Source: Sinotaia quadrata (lineage: Eukaryota; Mollusca; Gastropoda; Architaenioglossa; Viviparidae). Taken from it: a DNA stretch of 64,000 nucleotides. The notes under the pieces were generated by a model that saw nothing but the letters and a program-made list of their open reading frames with translations, searched no databases and had not been told where the DNA came from. The position numbers and the translations under genes are program-made. Below, piece by piece: positions 47,590 through 59,493 of this stretch; position 1 is the first letter of the stretch; each line of letters starts with the position of its first letter. The stretch is from positions 73,907,544-73,971,543 of the forward strand of contig CM054179.1 in NCBI GenBank assembly GCA_028829895.1, read 5' to 3'.

Positions 47590-49075
47590 CTAAATATACT
47601 TATGCAGCAAAACAGAACAAGAAGCAGCTATAAAGGCACATTTTGCATTGCTTATAAAATTGCCAAAAGCATTAAACCCTTTTCTGACAGAGAATTTATT
47701 AAAGGATGTATGATTAAAGCTAGTGGAATTATATGTCCTGACATAAAACATAAATCTGAGAGTGTGAGTTTATCTTGACAAACTGTAACACAATGAACTG
47801 AATGTATTAATGAAAATTTGAATGGGCAACTAATATCGGAATTACAATTAATAACATGGTACTCATTTGCCCTTTAAGAGGGTACAGATCAAAAGGATAC
47901 TGCACAGTTAATTTTCATATGTGTGTACTCATAACTTGAAATTATTAAAGAACTTTTGTCAGTGGATTCTTTGAGTCTTCATGTTTGAAAGATCAAACCA
48001 AAATATTTGATAAATTGTCTAGTAAAATATAACTTGCCATGGAACAAAATGGTAAGTATAACAACCAGCAGAGCACTGAATGACTGGTAGAAAAGTTGGA
48101 TTACTAAAATTCATGAAAATTATCTTAATCACAATTTAATATCTACAATACATTGTATTATTCAGCAATAAAGTACTGTGTAAAAATGTTCTATGTGTAG
48201 AACACATTTTATTATTAAACTGGTAAATTATATCCAATCGAAGGGCTGATTTACAGGCAATTCATAAGTTTGTTTCAAGAACTTGAATTCAGATGTTCTC
48301 TATTATGGTCAAGTTTGATGGCTAAGCTTAGGCAAGGTTCTTTGTCAAGTATAGACATAAAACATGACATCATTATCTTTTTAGAAATGAAAAATAACAA
48401 AGATTTTCCAGAATTAACTCATCATAACTGGCTCTTTGTTTTCACATTTATCACACTGGACATTATAACACACTTCAATATTTTTATACTGTTTTGCAAG
48501 GAAGAAACTTAAATGCTCATGTCATGATTAATAAGCTTGACTGCATTCCAAATGAAATTGTATTTGTTTCTTTCAACACTTCACAAATAAAACACTTGAT
48601 GACTTTCCAACTATGCAACTGACTGACCTGAAAATAAATCTGAAGACTACATTAATATGGTCAACACTTTGATACATTTTTCCAGAGAGTTGGTGACTTC
48701 CACAAAATTGAAAAAAGTTTGTCAATCGTTCATGATCCATTTTCTCTTGAGATTAATAGCACACCAAGTGAACTTCAACGTGAAATTATTGACCTTCAAT
48801 GTTATCCTGATTTAAGAGAATTGCATCATCATGAGGAAATATGTACATTTACACATTTCTTGATCCAAACAAATTTGCAGACCTTCAAGAATTTGCCAGA
48901 CAACTGCTGGTTATTTGGGAATCTAGTATATTTGTGAGCATACATTTTCATTCATGAATTTTAATAAAAGCGTCTTGTGAACAAGCATAAGAAATGAACA
49001 ATTCAATCAGTTTTAAAGATCTCAACTACAAAATTTGTACCTGACATTTAAAAAAATGTTGAAGTTTAAAAACAT
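47590..49075 (+). pseudogene. Degenerate hAT transposase (GTF2IRD2/FAM200/ZBED5-like)
   Basis: Successive frame-shifted blocks follow the order of this transposase family. AAIKAHFALLIKLPKALNPF occurs near 47615. 'FALDEST'-like sequence is degraded near 47860. LPWNKM-like sequence occurs near 48035. A histidine/wall block with FLEMKNNKDFPEL is at 48380-48420. ELQREIIDLQCYPDLREL at about 48775-48825 precedes the C-terminal dimerisation region (FARQLLVI; NEQFNQF; LYLTFKKMLKFK up to 49075). At least a dozen stops and several frameshifts are present. The intact family protein is a DNA transposase with an RNase H-like fold. Vertebrates have domesticated relatives, but this copy is clearly dead. Confidence 0.75.
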
Positions 49076-50230
49076 ATTGCTTTCATTTCATTAAAAGCAT
49101 GAATATTCTATATTTTTGTTTGCTGTGATATCATTAACATTGTATTTTTATTTGCTTTTCCTTCCTTCTAGGTTGTTTATAGCTGTATGCAGTTATTATG
49201 TACACATTATGTCATAATATGTAAGTTATTTTGTTTCTCTTGAATCACGTATGATAATTTAAATCCTGTATTTCATAACTTTTGAATGTAAAAATAATCA
49301 TTTTGTTTTATATTAATTTTATTTAATTGTAAAACTCTTATTTTTTATTGTATGGCTTACGTATCATATTATTCATATTATCTTATTTTGAATACTGAAT
49401 CCCTAATTTTAAATCATTATTTTGTGTAATTTTAAATTTGTCAGATATTCCTTTGGACTCTCTTTCTGTATTTAGTTTTTTTTGTTGTAATATTTGAATG
49501 TTTACCTGTTATTATTATACATTTACTTGAAAAAGATATCTGGATCATAAACATAAAATTGAAATAAGAATTAGAATAACAATTATTTGATGTCTTTTAA
49601 CTTTAAAAATTTTATTAAAATAATTCAAGTCTGCATTGGTAGAATTCGCTATTAACAAATTATAAATAAAAGTTAATTACTTTTTAGTGTTTTTAAATGT
49701 TCGCATTTATGTTCTATTTATAATTTTCTTTATTTGAAAATTCAAGTTATTCTAATTGTTACATCATATATTTATTTGGTGGCCAATGCTTATATTTCAT
49801 TTCCACGTACTAAGTGCTACAAAATTTGCCCAGGCCTGTTTTGACTGATAACAAATGTAGAGATTTAAATCTGAGGTAGTATCATAACTTGTAGTTTCAA
49901 AAAGGATGATTTATCCATTATATTTTGGTTGGTGTTTGAAACACTATTATACTTGATTCAGTTATTAAAACAATGGAGAATACTGACAACTTTTAGTTTA
50001 AGAAAAGACGGTTGTCCTATGTTCGTTTGTGGTAATTGTTATACTTGATTTGTTGGTTGAAATGAACTAGATTGCTTTGATGATTCTGATGTGAAATTGT
50101 GCGATGACATTAATGCAGTTAGTTTAATTTCTATTAGAAAGATTACTCCACCAGTAATTATCAAATTCAGTAAAATAACAAAACAATTTATCCAATCATA
50201 AATACATCTCCTACAAACCATGCCCCTCTA
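49076..50230. other. AT-rich stretch, no firm gene
   Basis: A minus-strand frame at 50039-50221 encodes a hydrophobic segment (INCFVILLNLIITGGVIFLI) and a polar tail, after a possible acceptor. It could be a membrane-protein exon or chance. Otherwise nothing is seen. Confidence 0.45.
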
Positions 50231-50661
50231 CCCCCAACCATTTTAGGTGACACAGGGAGTCTAGTAATTGTTTTCTTGTACATGTGCTTTGTAGGTGTCC
50301 AGATCTAGAGCTTGGGATGACAGATATATGTCCTTGCTTTTACCATAGCTTTAATTCTAAGATTTGTGTGAACAACCTCTCTGATAGTTTGGCTCATTAT
50401 CCTGAACGTGACCTTGAGCTGCTGTGTGGACTCCATTGTCCTGACAACTGCTGATGTCAGGACTTGCCCTTTATGTACTGGACAAAGACAACTGTAAACT
50501 CATCCCCAAGAAATTCTGCTTGCCTAAATATTGGTGTTAGAAATGTTCGTCAATGATGTGGCAACAAACGTTTGTTAAATATGGCTACGTTTAAGGCACA
50601 CTACAGTGGTCGCATTCCACAAATGCTCAACCTCAATTTGATGGCTTTAGATATGTGACAA
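50231..50661 (+). pseudogene. Unplaced 5' flank of the pol relic, possible protease remnant
   Basis: A frame with TILGDTGSLVIV at about 50238-50275 carries Asp-Thr-Gly, the active-site triad of retroelement aspartic proteases. The sequence after it is not clearly protease, so this is tentative. The stretch is interrupted at 50662 by the solo LTR. If correct, the order is protease, integrase, reverse transcriptase. Confidence 0.3.
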
Positions 50662-52342
50662 TGTTACGTGTCCAGTTTTTATTTATAGACCCTGCTTAGG
50701 AATTTATTAGACTTTTAATTTAGCAATTTAAATTAATATCTCCTCGTTATCCTAAACAGACTGGTTGCTCAAATTCATCCTTCAATTCTTACGAAAATGC
50801 GTCGTGTAGTAGAGACAAACAGATTCTCGAACAGACAAACTTGCGTACAATAGCCGGCTTGGAAACCGTTAAAACTCTCTTAATAATTATGCATTCAGAA
50901 TGTTACATTTAGCTCAATCAACCCCCATCCAAACCACGATTAGGTCTATATATGCATAAAAATCACTACTAAAGAGGTTTCAACAATTAAAAGAATTTAA
51001 TAATTAACATTTAATAATAACAATTTGGTTATGAAGACACAGCTTCGGATTTAGAACTAAAGCACTATATCGGTGCGATTATTCGACACGTTAGAGTTCA
51101 ATGTTATGAGAAAGTTTTGCACGATACAGTTTCTGATTCTGGTACTTTGAGCAGGCACTTATCTGGCTCAATGGAGTCTTGATATACACGTGGTCTTAAG
51201 GCCAACTTGATCCTTTCCACATATCAAGCGATACATGCGTCGGTACTTGTCAATAGCTTCAGTAGCCCATCGTCTCTCGACAGCTACACTAGAGGTGTAC
51301 TTAGACGTAGTATCATCAACAATGGCGGAACGGTACTTGTAATGGTAGTCCGACCAGAATTAAGTAAGGAACATGAACCAACGTAGAAATTGAAAGTAGA
51401 AACGTTAAACGTTGAAACCCGCTCTGGAATAAAATTTAATTCCTATGAGCGATTTGCTTTGTATTCGCAAATCCGAAAGGCACGTGATCAATAATAATGC
51501 GTATAGTTTAAATCCTCGACTATTGTGTCTTTTACAATATATTTATATTTATAAAAAGATACAATACAATCCACATGTGTGTTATTTTTAACATTACATG
51601 AACGTATGAATTTCCAAACGTTTACATTATCAAAACTGGAATTCATACAAAGAAGAATTAAATATAATCCAAATTAAACATGAGCGCTTTACAAATTAAA
51701 CAACGAAATTACACACAAGGAAAACAATTTGAATTACATGAAAATTCACAACGTGCACAGACGTTCTGCGGCACAAAAGAATTAAGGTTTTACAAATTAA
51801 AAGTTAAAAGGTTACAATTAATTTATGTACAATGAAACATCTAGGCTTTAGTCATTTCTATCGATCCACGTACGTTTCGGAGGAGAATTGCAATAATATT
51901 CTGCACAACACATACATATACAAATCATAAATAGAAGAATGCAATTAATATTGTAAGAAGTAGACGTGTTACCTTCTTATAGTAGACTTTGCATCAAAGA
52001 CAACGGGTTCTCATGTTCCTATCGACTCAGCAATTATTCGGCGGCTAACGTGCTCGTGAGCGGATGTGTGTCGGCCGGTCTGCATCGGGAGTGAAGAATT
52101 TTACCGTGTGTCGGTGTATTTATTAAAATTACGAATGCATCACGTGACTGGTCACGAGGTGACGCTTGTGGATTCGACCATTGTCTAAAAGTTACATAAC
52201 GTAGAATGAACTCTCTGTTAATTTTGAATACTGGTGTATGTCGGGAAATGCCCTAACAAAGGAACTTCATTCGAATTCAATTTTGAATTTGCAGAACTGG
52301 GCCAGGAGTTCATGACACAGAATTTGGTCAGAATCCGTCACA
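50662..52342 (-). mobile_element. Solo LTR, 1681 bp, target duplication GACAA
   Basis: It begins TGTTACGTGTCC and ends AATCCGTCACA, so TG...CA with short inverted termini (TGTTACG / CGTCACA). A perfect 5-bp duplication 'gacaa' flanks it at 50657-50661 and 52343-52347. On the minus strand the start TGTGACGGATTCTGACC has the look of a gypsy LTR. It contains no coding region or primer site and is richer in CpG than its surroundings, suggesting a younger insertion. It lies upstream of the integrase relic. Confidence 0.87.
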
Positions 52343-52429
52343 GACAATGACATAACTATATTAATATGAATGTTCTCTGAAACCTAACAAGACTAACTGT
52401 ATTTGTCTAATCTTCCATCTCTCTAATGG

Positions 52430-54902
52430 GTAGCATGCAAGTCACTCAGTCTTTATCAGAGCTGCTTTCAGAAAGTATCCATGGATTGCTTCCCTTAACG
52501 TGTCGCATATTCTAGGACCAAGTAAAACTTTAGAGCTTGTGGAGGCTCTGAGTTTTATTGTCCAGGTATCTCAGGGGACATCATTCATTACAGTCAGTCA
52601 TGCGATTCCTGTCAACCTGTGAAGAGGAAAATGGAACATCCCATTCCATTAAGTGAAACCCATCAATTGACATTCCTTTTAGGCATGTAGTCATCGATCT
52701 CATTGGAGAATTTGTGCCCTCAAAATTGGGTCAAGGCCACAAGTGGATTCCCATTGTTACTGATCATGTTACACCAGTGGTGCACAAACTTTTTGAGTCG
52801 GGGGCCAAAATCTGACTTGTCGAAACCGTCGGGGGCCACAAAAAAGTGAAGACCAAAATCGTCCCATATAAGCAACATTACATCTAAGAACACACAAATG
52901 ATGATTAAGACTATAATTATGACAAAGAAGTTGTATACTAAGACTCATTCTAAAAATGTTATGATACGTCAACTTTCACAAAGTCAGTGTGATGGATAGT
53001 GCTGCATGTCATCTGCAAGCTTCAAAATGTCAGGCTTGATGTTTGACGCTGAAAGATGCAAAATTGCTTCCAGATTATCATCAGTCAGCTGACCGCAGGT
53101 GTTGCTTTTGTTCAGTTTCATCTGTGAGAAAGCCTGTTTGCAGCAGTATGTGCTGCCAAGTATGCTGGTGTGGACAAATGCATTAACCAGTCATCATTAA
53201 ACTGCCGGTTTTCCTTGTCAACTTTTCTTTTACGATTAGCTGCCATTTTGTCACAAAAATATAATCAAAATAAACAACAGAATGTGGTAGATCGGACACT
53301 AAGGCTTAACAGCTACTGACCAACCATATCACAGGAAGGGGCAAGCATGTATGTGTGGGGTTTGCTGCCTATCTTGGTATAGCTTTTTTCTCTTGCCTCT
53401 GTGAGTGTTATGTCAGCAGGCAGACAACATCTGCACGGAGCGCCTGGAAAAATGGGTCAGGAGGTGCTGCTTTGTTTCAAATCACTCAGTGTATAAAGTA
53501 AACATTTGACTTTTTCGTTTGACATGGCGGGCCACTCGTCAACTCTTCGCGGGCCGGAGTTTGTGCACCCCTGTGCTACACAATATCTTGAAGTGGTTCC
53601 TCTTGGCTCTATTACTCTGTTGGTACTGTATCTGTAGCAAATGTGTTCAACATATTTTCATGTGTAGGATTTCCAGAAGAAATCTTGTCCAGCTGAGGGA
53701 CTCAATTTATGAGCGAGTTAATGAAAGAGATTATTCAACTTTTCAGGGTAGAGCAGTTTAAAACTACTCCTTAACACCTTATGTGTAATGATTTGGTCAA
53801 AAATCTGAACACTACTCTTACCAAGTTATTGAAAAAATTGACCAAGTGATTGGGATGTGTATTTACTGGCACTTCTGTTTGCATTGCATGAAGTACCTCA
53901 TGATTCAACTCTTTTCTACCCTTTTAAACTCTTGTATGGTAGAACCATTAAAGGGCCCATTATGAGACTATTGGACAGATTGAACTTGCTAACTGTATCG
54001 ACACTTCTTGTCAAATAGCAGCCAAAAATGTATGTGAAAGGCCAGAAAACACATCTGTACAATATTGTAAGATGAAAGTGTATGTGGGTGTTGCTATTAC
54101 CACTTCACCAAAATAAGTTAGAAGTATCATGGCAGGCAAGGGCCTATGATATCATTCAAAAACTGAACTGATGTAATTTCATAATTCAGATTGGATTTAA
54201 GGTGAACATTTTTCATGATAATCTGATGAAGGCCTGTTTGGAACGTTCTGATAAGATGGTTGCTACCATTATTATAGAAGATGATGCCACCTCTATACCC
54301 AATTCTAAATCAGTATCCCACCCAGGCTTAACAGACACTAAAACTATCGATGACAGCATTGTAAACCCAGAACTACCAGACTCTGATGCTCAAGAGTTAT
54401 GGAACATGATAACAGAAATTCTCGATGTTTTTACTGATAAACCCAGAAAAACAAGTCTGTCTGAATTTAAAATAGCCCTATGTGATCATAATCTGATCTG
54501 CATGAAACCACATGTCTTACCTTACCCTAAACAGGAGGAAATTGACTGTATGTTAGCTTTAGGTATGGTTGACAGGGCAGAGTCCCTGTATAGTCCTCAT
54601 ATCTATCTATCCCTTAGTCTTGTTGACCATTGAGGCACCACTGATGACCTGACAACCAGTTTCCTCCATTCCATTCTGTTCTCTGCTAATCTTACCATAT
54701 TGCTCAGTTTATTCCTCCTATAGTCCTTGTTAAAAAAAGTGGACATCAAGCACCAATTTTGCAAGACTACAGACAGCTAAATAAGTCACTCATTTTGTCA
54801 GCTGAACTGATGCCTGAACCAGAACACCTGTTTGCTAGACTGAGTTGAGCTAAATATTTTTCAAAGCTCAATCTTGCAAAAGGTTTATGGCAAATTCCAG
54901 TC
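52430..54902 (+). pseudogene. Gypsy-type pol with integrase before RT (Gmr1-like), decayed
   Basis: In plus-strand order there is first an integrase zinc-finger end (FYCPGISGDI...SCDSCQ, Cys codons at about 52601 and 52610). The catalytic core begins VVIDLIGEF (Asp at 52696-52698) and GHKWIPIVTDH. After an inserted hAT element come VGFPEEIL, GTQFM and a block near 53855-53970 with PFKLLYGRTIKGP. The GPY/F-like C-terminal module follows (IFHDNLMKACLERSD, 54208-54252). The same open frame (54202-54633) continues into the pre-RT linker (ILDVFTDKP), then RT blocks DYRQLNKS and KYFSKLNLAKGLWQIPV end at 54902. Ordinary gypsy elements have RT first. The second catalytic Asp is Ser (53691-53693), followed by a stop, and the Glu is Lys (53799-53801); the copy is dead. 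Confidence 0.72.
52775..53573 (-). mobile_element. hAT deletion derivative (799 bp) inserted in the integrase
   Basis: The termini are CAGTGGTGCACAAAC and GTTTGTGCACCCCTG (one mismatch). The 8-bp target duplications are 'tgttacac' (52767-52774) and 'tgctacac' (53574-53581), differing at one base. On the minus strand it begins a coding remnant MAANRKRKVDKENRQFNDDW near 53245. Soon after, it joins to a C-terminal hAT piece (CKQAFSQMKLNKSN ... LTDDNLEAILHLSASNIKPD) that ends in a stop near 52996. The middle of the transposase is missing, so this is an internally deleted copy of an autonomous element of the GTF2IRD2/ZBED5-like hAT group. Confidence 0.9.
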
Positions 54903-57099
54903 TGTGAGGGAACCCAGATCTGAGATTTTTGAGATGCTTGTTTTCAAAATCACCATTAAAAAATTTTGATAGTAGTATTATTTAATATTAGAATGATATT
55001 GTTATTGTGGTGTGGAACTGTTTGTTGAAGCAGAATTTTGAGTTATTTGAAAGTTTAGATTTATATTGTTATAGCTTTATGTGTCTGTCTGTGTGTACAG
55101 CCCTTTCTTTGCTATGACAGTGAACTCTTGCCAGGTGGTGATGAGTCGCCGTGGTAATGTAGTTTTAAAAAACAAAATAAAAATAACGGGTGCTCTGAGG
55201 TCAGTTATGTGCTCTGAGTAGGTAGATAAACATGAAATTTATGTCAACACTAAAAGTGTAAACTTGAATTTGCTACCACGCAATAACGGGAATGTGTGCA
55301 TAGTAAGCAAGATTCAAGACTACGTGCATGCTGGATGGGGATGTTCGATGAGAAGGGGTAGGGGGTGTTTTCCAGCCAGCTCAGTGAAAATATTGTACAA
55401 GGATTTTGTGTATAAAAGGGGACAACAGAGACATTAGCCTGGGCTCTGTACCCCTCCCTCCCCCGCCACAACAAAAATGGCGACTTAGTCATCGGAACTC
55501 AGGACTAAAGCCCACCTCCACCGACTGGACATGCCGACAAGCAACACAACAGACAAGCGATCATCACCAGCAACACACATACTCACCTGTAACTACATCT
55601 ATTCGACACACAACCACCCCCAAACCCTCTCCAGAAACAAGTGAGGAGAGGAAGTTTTCTCCAGAGGACACCAAAACTGATAATATCTCAGATAAAAGGC
55701 TTCCCGCATCCTCTGGAGAGAGACAGCCAAAAAAAAAAAAAAAAACACCCCCAAAACAAAACAGAGAGTGAGAAAGACCAAGGATGTAGTGTAGTATTGA
55801 GTTTCTCCCTGCCTCATACCAAGGGTCTCTACAATAACTGGCTGGCAACCAGTTAAGAGAACTTTTGGACACTGCAATATAGTGCCAGATGTCTACCTGG
55901 CGGTATTTTTTTATGGCATGCTGTAAGAGCCACCCTCAATGTCAAGATGGACCAGTCAAACGGACAGTCATCTTGATTTTCAAAAGACTCTGTGCAAAGA
56001 CCACGGGTGATCGGACATTTTCCAGGCAGAAGAAAACTGGTGGAAGTTTGGCGTCATGACGCATGGGATATATCGCAATAGGCAGTAAGTGACCATGGAG
56101 GCATGTCTCAGAAGAACGGCAAGGATGACCGTTAATTAAGAGATGAGAAGTACTAAGAAACATAACGAGATGAGAATGAGAAATGTAACGAGATGAGATG
56201 TAATGAAAGTATAACAAGAGTTGAGAAATAAGCCTAACGAGAAACGTAACGAGAGAACGAAACAGTAGCAGCGGGATGGCTGTACTTTGGGTTCCCGGGA
56301 GCGAACCACGAATTGAGACGTCAACCGTGTTTTGTGTATCTTCAAACCTCCCCCCCCCCCAGCCCCAGCATGAGGAAAGAGTGACAATAACTATGCAAGG
56401 AGAAAAATACTAATTAGGGAGAGAATCTCAGAGCACCTAAAACTAAAGATTAAACTTAAAATTAAAGATAAACTTTAAACTTAGCCTAAGTTTGATCAAT
56501 GAAGAGTTTTTTAAAATTAGTTTGAAAATATTGATGTGACTATGTTGAAAAGGACTTGCAAGTCCAATAACATTGTTTTCTTTTTTAAACTATTGAATTT
56601 GTTATAGGGTCAGTGTCTCCAGAACTTTTGAATAATGACTTTGAACAATGCTTAGCTTATTTAATAGAAGTAGTACTGCATGAAAAATTTTGAGTTTTAT
56701 ATTTCTTTTATTTTATTTCTTCATTCTTTTCTTTTCCCCTACCCCACGGGTGTGAGGTGTGGATGGCTTACTAACCAACGTGTGAGAGGAAACCCATAGG
56801 TCAATAAATTTGAATTTATATTTTGATATTGAGACTTCTCCTGTCTATGGTTTTGAAAGAGTGGTTGTGGTCGTAGTTATACGTTGTATCGTCTGTGCTG
56901 TCTACACTTCACCCTTACCCGTTCGCAACCACACATGCAAACACTTGGCAATATGTAACCTAAATGCAGAATAAAATTCTAGCCAAATAATCATCTTTGG
57001 TATTGTGTGTATAGATTTGAATAACATCTAAGCAAGTCCTACGTGACGTCGACTAACACCCCCCCCCCTCTTTCTTCGGAGAGAAGGGCGGCGGTGACA
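54903..57099 (+). mobile_element. LTR-like unit, family A, copy 2
   Basis: It starts TGTGAGGGAACC immediately after the last recognisable RT codon and ends ...GGCGGTGACA. It is collinear with 25428-27301 throughout. It carries a TATA box (55411-55418) about 1.4 kb before AATAAA signals near 56806 and 56972. Short A runs and a C10 run occur inside. No substantial protein is encoded. No target duplication is visible. It may be the LTR of the same retrotransposon whose pol ends at 54902 (3' part of pol deleted), or a separate element. Confidence 0.65.
55411..55418 (+). promoter_or_regulatory. TATA box in family A LTR
   Basis: TATAAAAG is followed by GGGAC; the corresponding site in the other copy (25914) is CATAAAAG. 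It is conserved in position relative to flanking blocks, consistent with the LTR promoter. Confidence 0.6.
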
Positions 57100-59493
57100 G
57101 ATACCATTGCATTGTAACTGAGGCAGAGTTGTAATATAGGTATGGTCTATTTAATGTGTAAGTATGGTATACTTTTGGGTTAGTTGCAAGATATAGGTTG
57201 AGTGTAATGTATAGTATTGGTGCAGAGTATGTCTTTGTAGGAAAATGGTGTAGTTGCCATGTTTTTCTTAAAGGATTTTCTACTCTAATATGAAACATCC
57301 TGCACTACATTTCATTTATACATTAATTTCTTACTGACAAAACTTATTTCTTGTAAAATCTCACGGCTATCAGCAAAGTACAAATGAATGAAAGGCTTCC
57401 TTGAAGGTTACGGATCTAGACACCTCTTTGTAACATTTTATGGGGTTTTGTTTTAGGATCCATTTCTTTCCTCTCATCTGAAATCTATTCTTAGCCCACC
57501 CAGTAAGACATTTTATTAACTCCCACGTCTTTGATAAACTTCTGCTGGGCAGGGCGTCGAGGGGTGGGGTGGCTGAATTCTCATAACCATAGCGTCAATG
57601 GGTCTTTCATGAAGCAAACGGGTTTTTTGTTCTCTTTAACAGTTAAATCATTACTGCGAGTTAAAACTTTTTTCAAAAGATGAGGCCCATCAAAGAATCA
57701 ATTCCCAGGACCCACAAAGAGATCTCAACGGCCTTGGTTGTGTCTGTAGGCAGAGTTGTAAAGGTACATTCATAGTCTCGACTGACACCCACCCACCCAT
57801 CCCGACATTTAGAGTCAAAGCAAGAGAAAATGAAATGGAACATCTTATCTATCTTTTGAATAATGTGTGGGAAATCTGAGGAAGGCAGATTAACGGTTTT
57901 AAATACTTTTTTTTTTTTAAAGAATACTTCTATATGATACAGAGATATAATTTAAGGAGGCAGCACTTATTGTACGGTTGAATACGCAATACAAATCTAG
58001 CAAGATAACTCGCATCTTAGAAAAATCAGAGTTCTCCCAAAAAAGGAAGAAAAAGGTTGAGAAAAAATATTTCTTTCGTTTACTAAATAATATTGTCTCT
58101 TGGTTTTATAATAGGTATAAACACCACTGAAAATATGACGTGAATTTTAAATAATGAATTTTAAAATTTTCTTTTTTTTTTTTTTAGTATGATGTAAACT
58201 TTAAAAATGAAGATTGAAAAAATTACGGAGTGCCCACATTGAAAAGTGATCAAGAACACGGACAAATAAATATATTCTCAGTTCAGCAGTTTCTCATTTT
58301 AGCAAAGATTTTATTTTACATCCAAACCATTCAAAGTTGTGAAAATAAACGGATTTTATAAATCACGATTTAACATGGCAGTGAATCTCTTCCTTTCATT
58401 TTCAGAGTGGCCACAGCAACAAAACCAGAATTAATAACAATTAACAGGTAAAATATACATCGCAGAATTAATAGCATTTTGATTTCTAATTAAAACTTTT
58501 GAAAGTTGTATATTTTAAAATACTTTAATAAATAATTATTAGTTTGTTACATTAGTTAACTAATCAAAACTGTTGCTTTTAGAATTGCAATTACTTCAAC
58601 TTCATTATTGAATGTGATTTTTATTAATTACGCACATTTACAAACATTAATGAGTACATACATACCATATAATAATTCATACTTTCTGTAATAACTGATT
58701 TATTTGTAAGTGTAGTTAATCATTCATTGGCAGTGAGGTGAGGTTGTTAATAAATTACCTGATTCATCATATTTTGATGATTTGCAATTTAAAAAAAAAT
58801 AATTAAATTATACCTTTCTTTTTAAGTTTTTTCTCTTAAAAAAATTCCCGGATGATTTAAACTTGCATATATATATTAATTAATTGTTATCAACTTTATT
58901 GTTTGTGAGCATTCATTTAATCACTGGCTGGAATGTACTATTAGCTCACTACATAATATTGCAAGTATATATGTAACATAGTTTTATGTATAAGTTAATA
59001 CTATAAGTAATTGTTATTTAGATTGATGATTTACTTTTAAAAAATTTATTAGTTCTCAAAGTTGCAATAGGCGGTTTCAGTGTTGAGATAAGTTAAAGTG
59101 CACAGTATATTTTTGTTAGTTTATCCATCCATGACTATGCAATTTCTGGTAATTGTTTGTTAATTAATGCATTTATTATTTATATTCTAGATATGTTTGT
59201 TTTTAATTTATTTATTGACTTTCTGATATGTAATAAATGGTTTCATGTAAAGATAAATTAATTGTTGGGTTATTCATTCATGATTTTACTAGTTATACAA
59301 CAGTATTATATTTAATTATGATATTATATTGTAAAGCACATAAATGTTTTATTTTAATTAAAATTTTCATGTTTCTTTTTACAAATGAATTTGAATTTGT
59401 ATATATAATATATGTTCTTTAAAGAAAAAATAACAATTTTAATTTCTTATTACCCACTTAAAATTGATAAAATGATATTATTGTTATCAACAG
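57100..59493. other. Region upstream of the TRIM gene
   Basis: No exon was recognised. About 57400-57850 is less AT-rich with several short G/C-rich tracts and could be regulatory, an untranslated first exon or a transposon piece. From 58000 on it is AT-rich. The last bases form the acceptor 'attgttatcaacag'. Confidence 0.45.

Noticed and set aside
50039..50221. Minus-strand frame with a strong hydrophobic segment
   Set aside because: One membrane-like stretch in AT-rich DNA is common by chance (Ile, Leu, Phe codons). No neighbouring exon or homologue was recognised.
54202..54633. Possible host gene (143 codons, ATG start)
   Set aside because: Its content is the integrase tail plus the pre-RT linker of a gypsy-type element. 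It is an open remnant of the pol relic rather than a gene.
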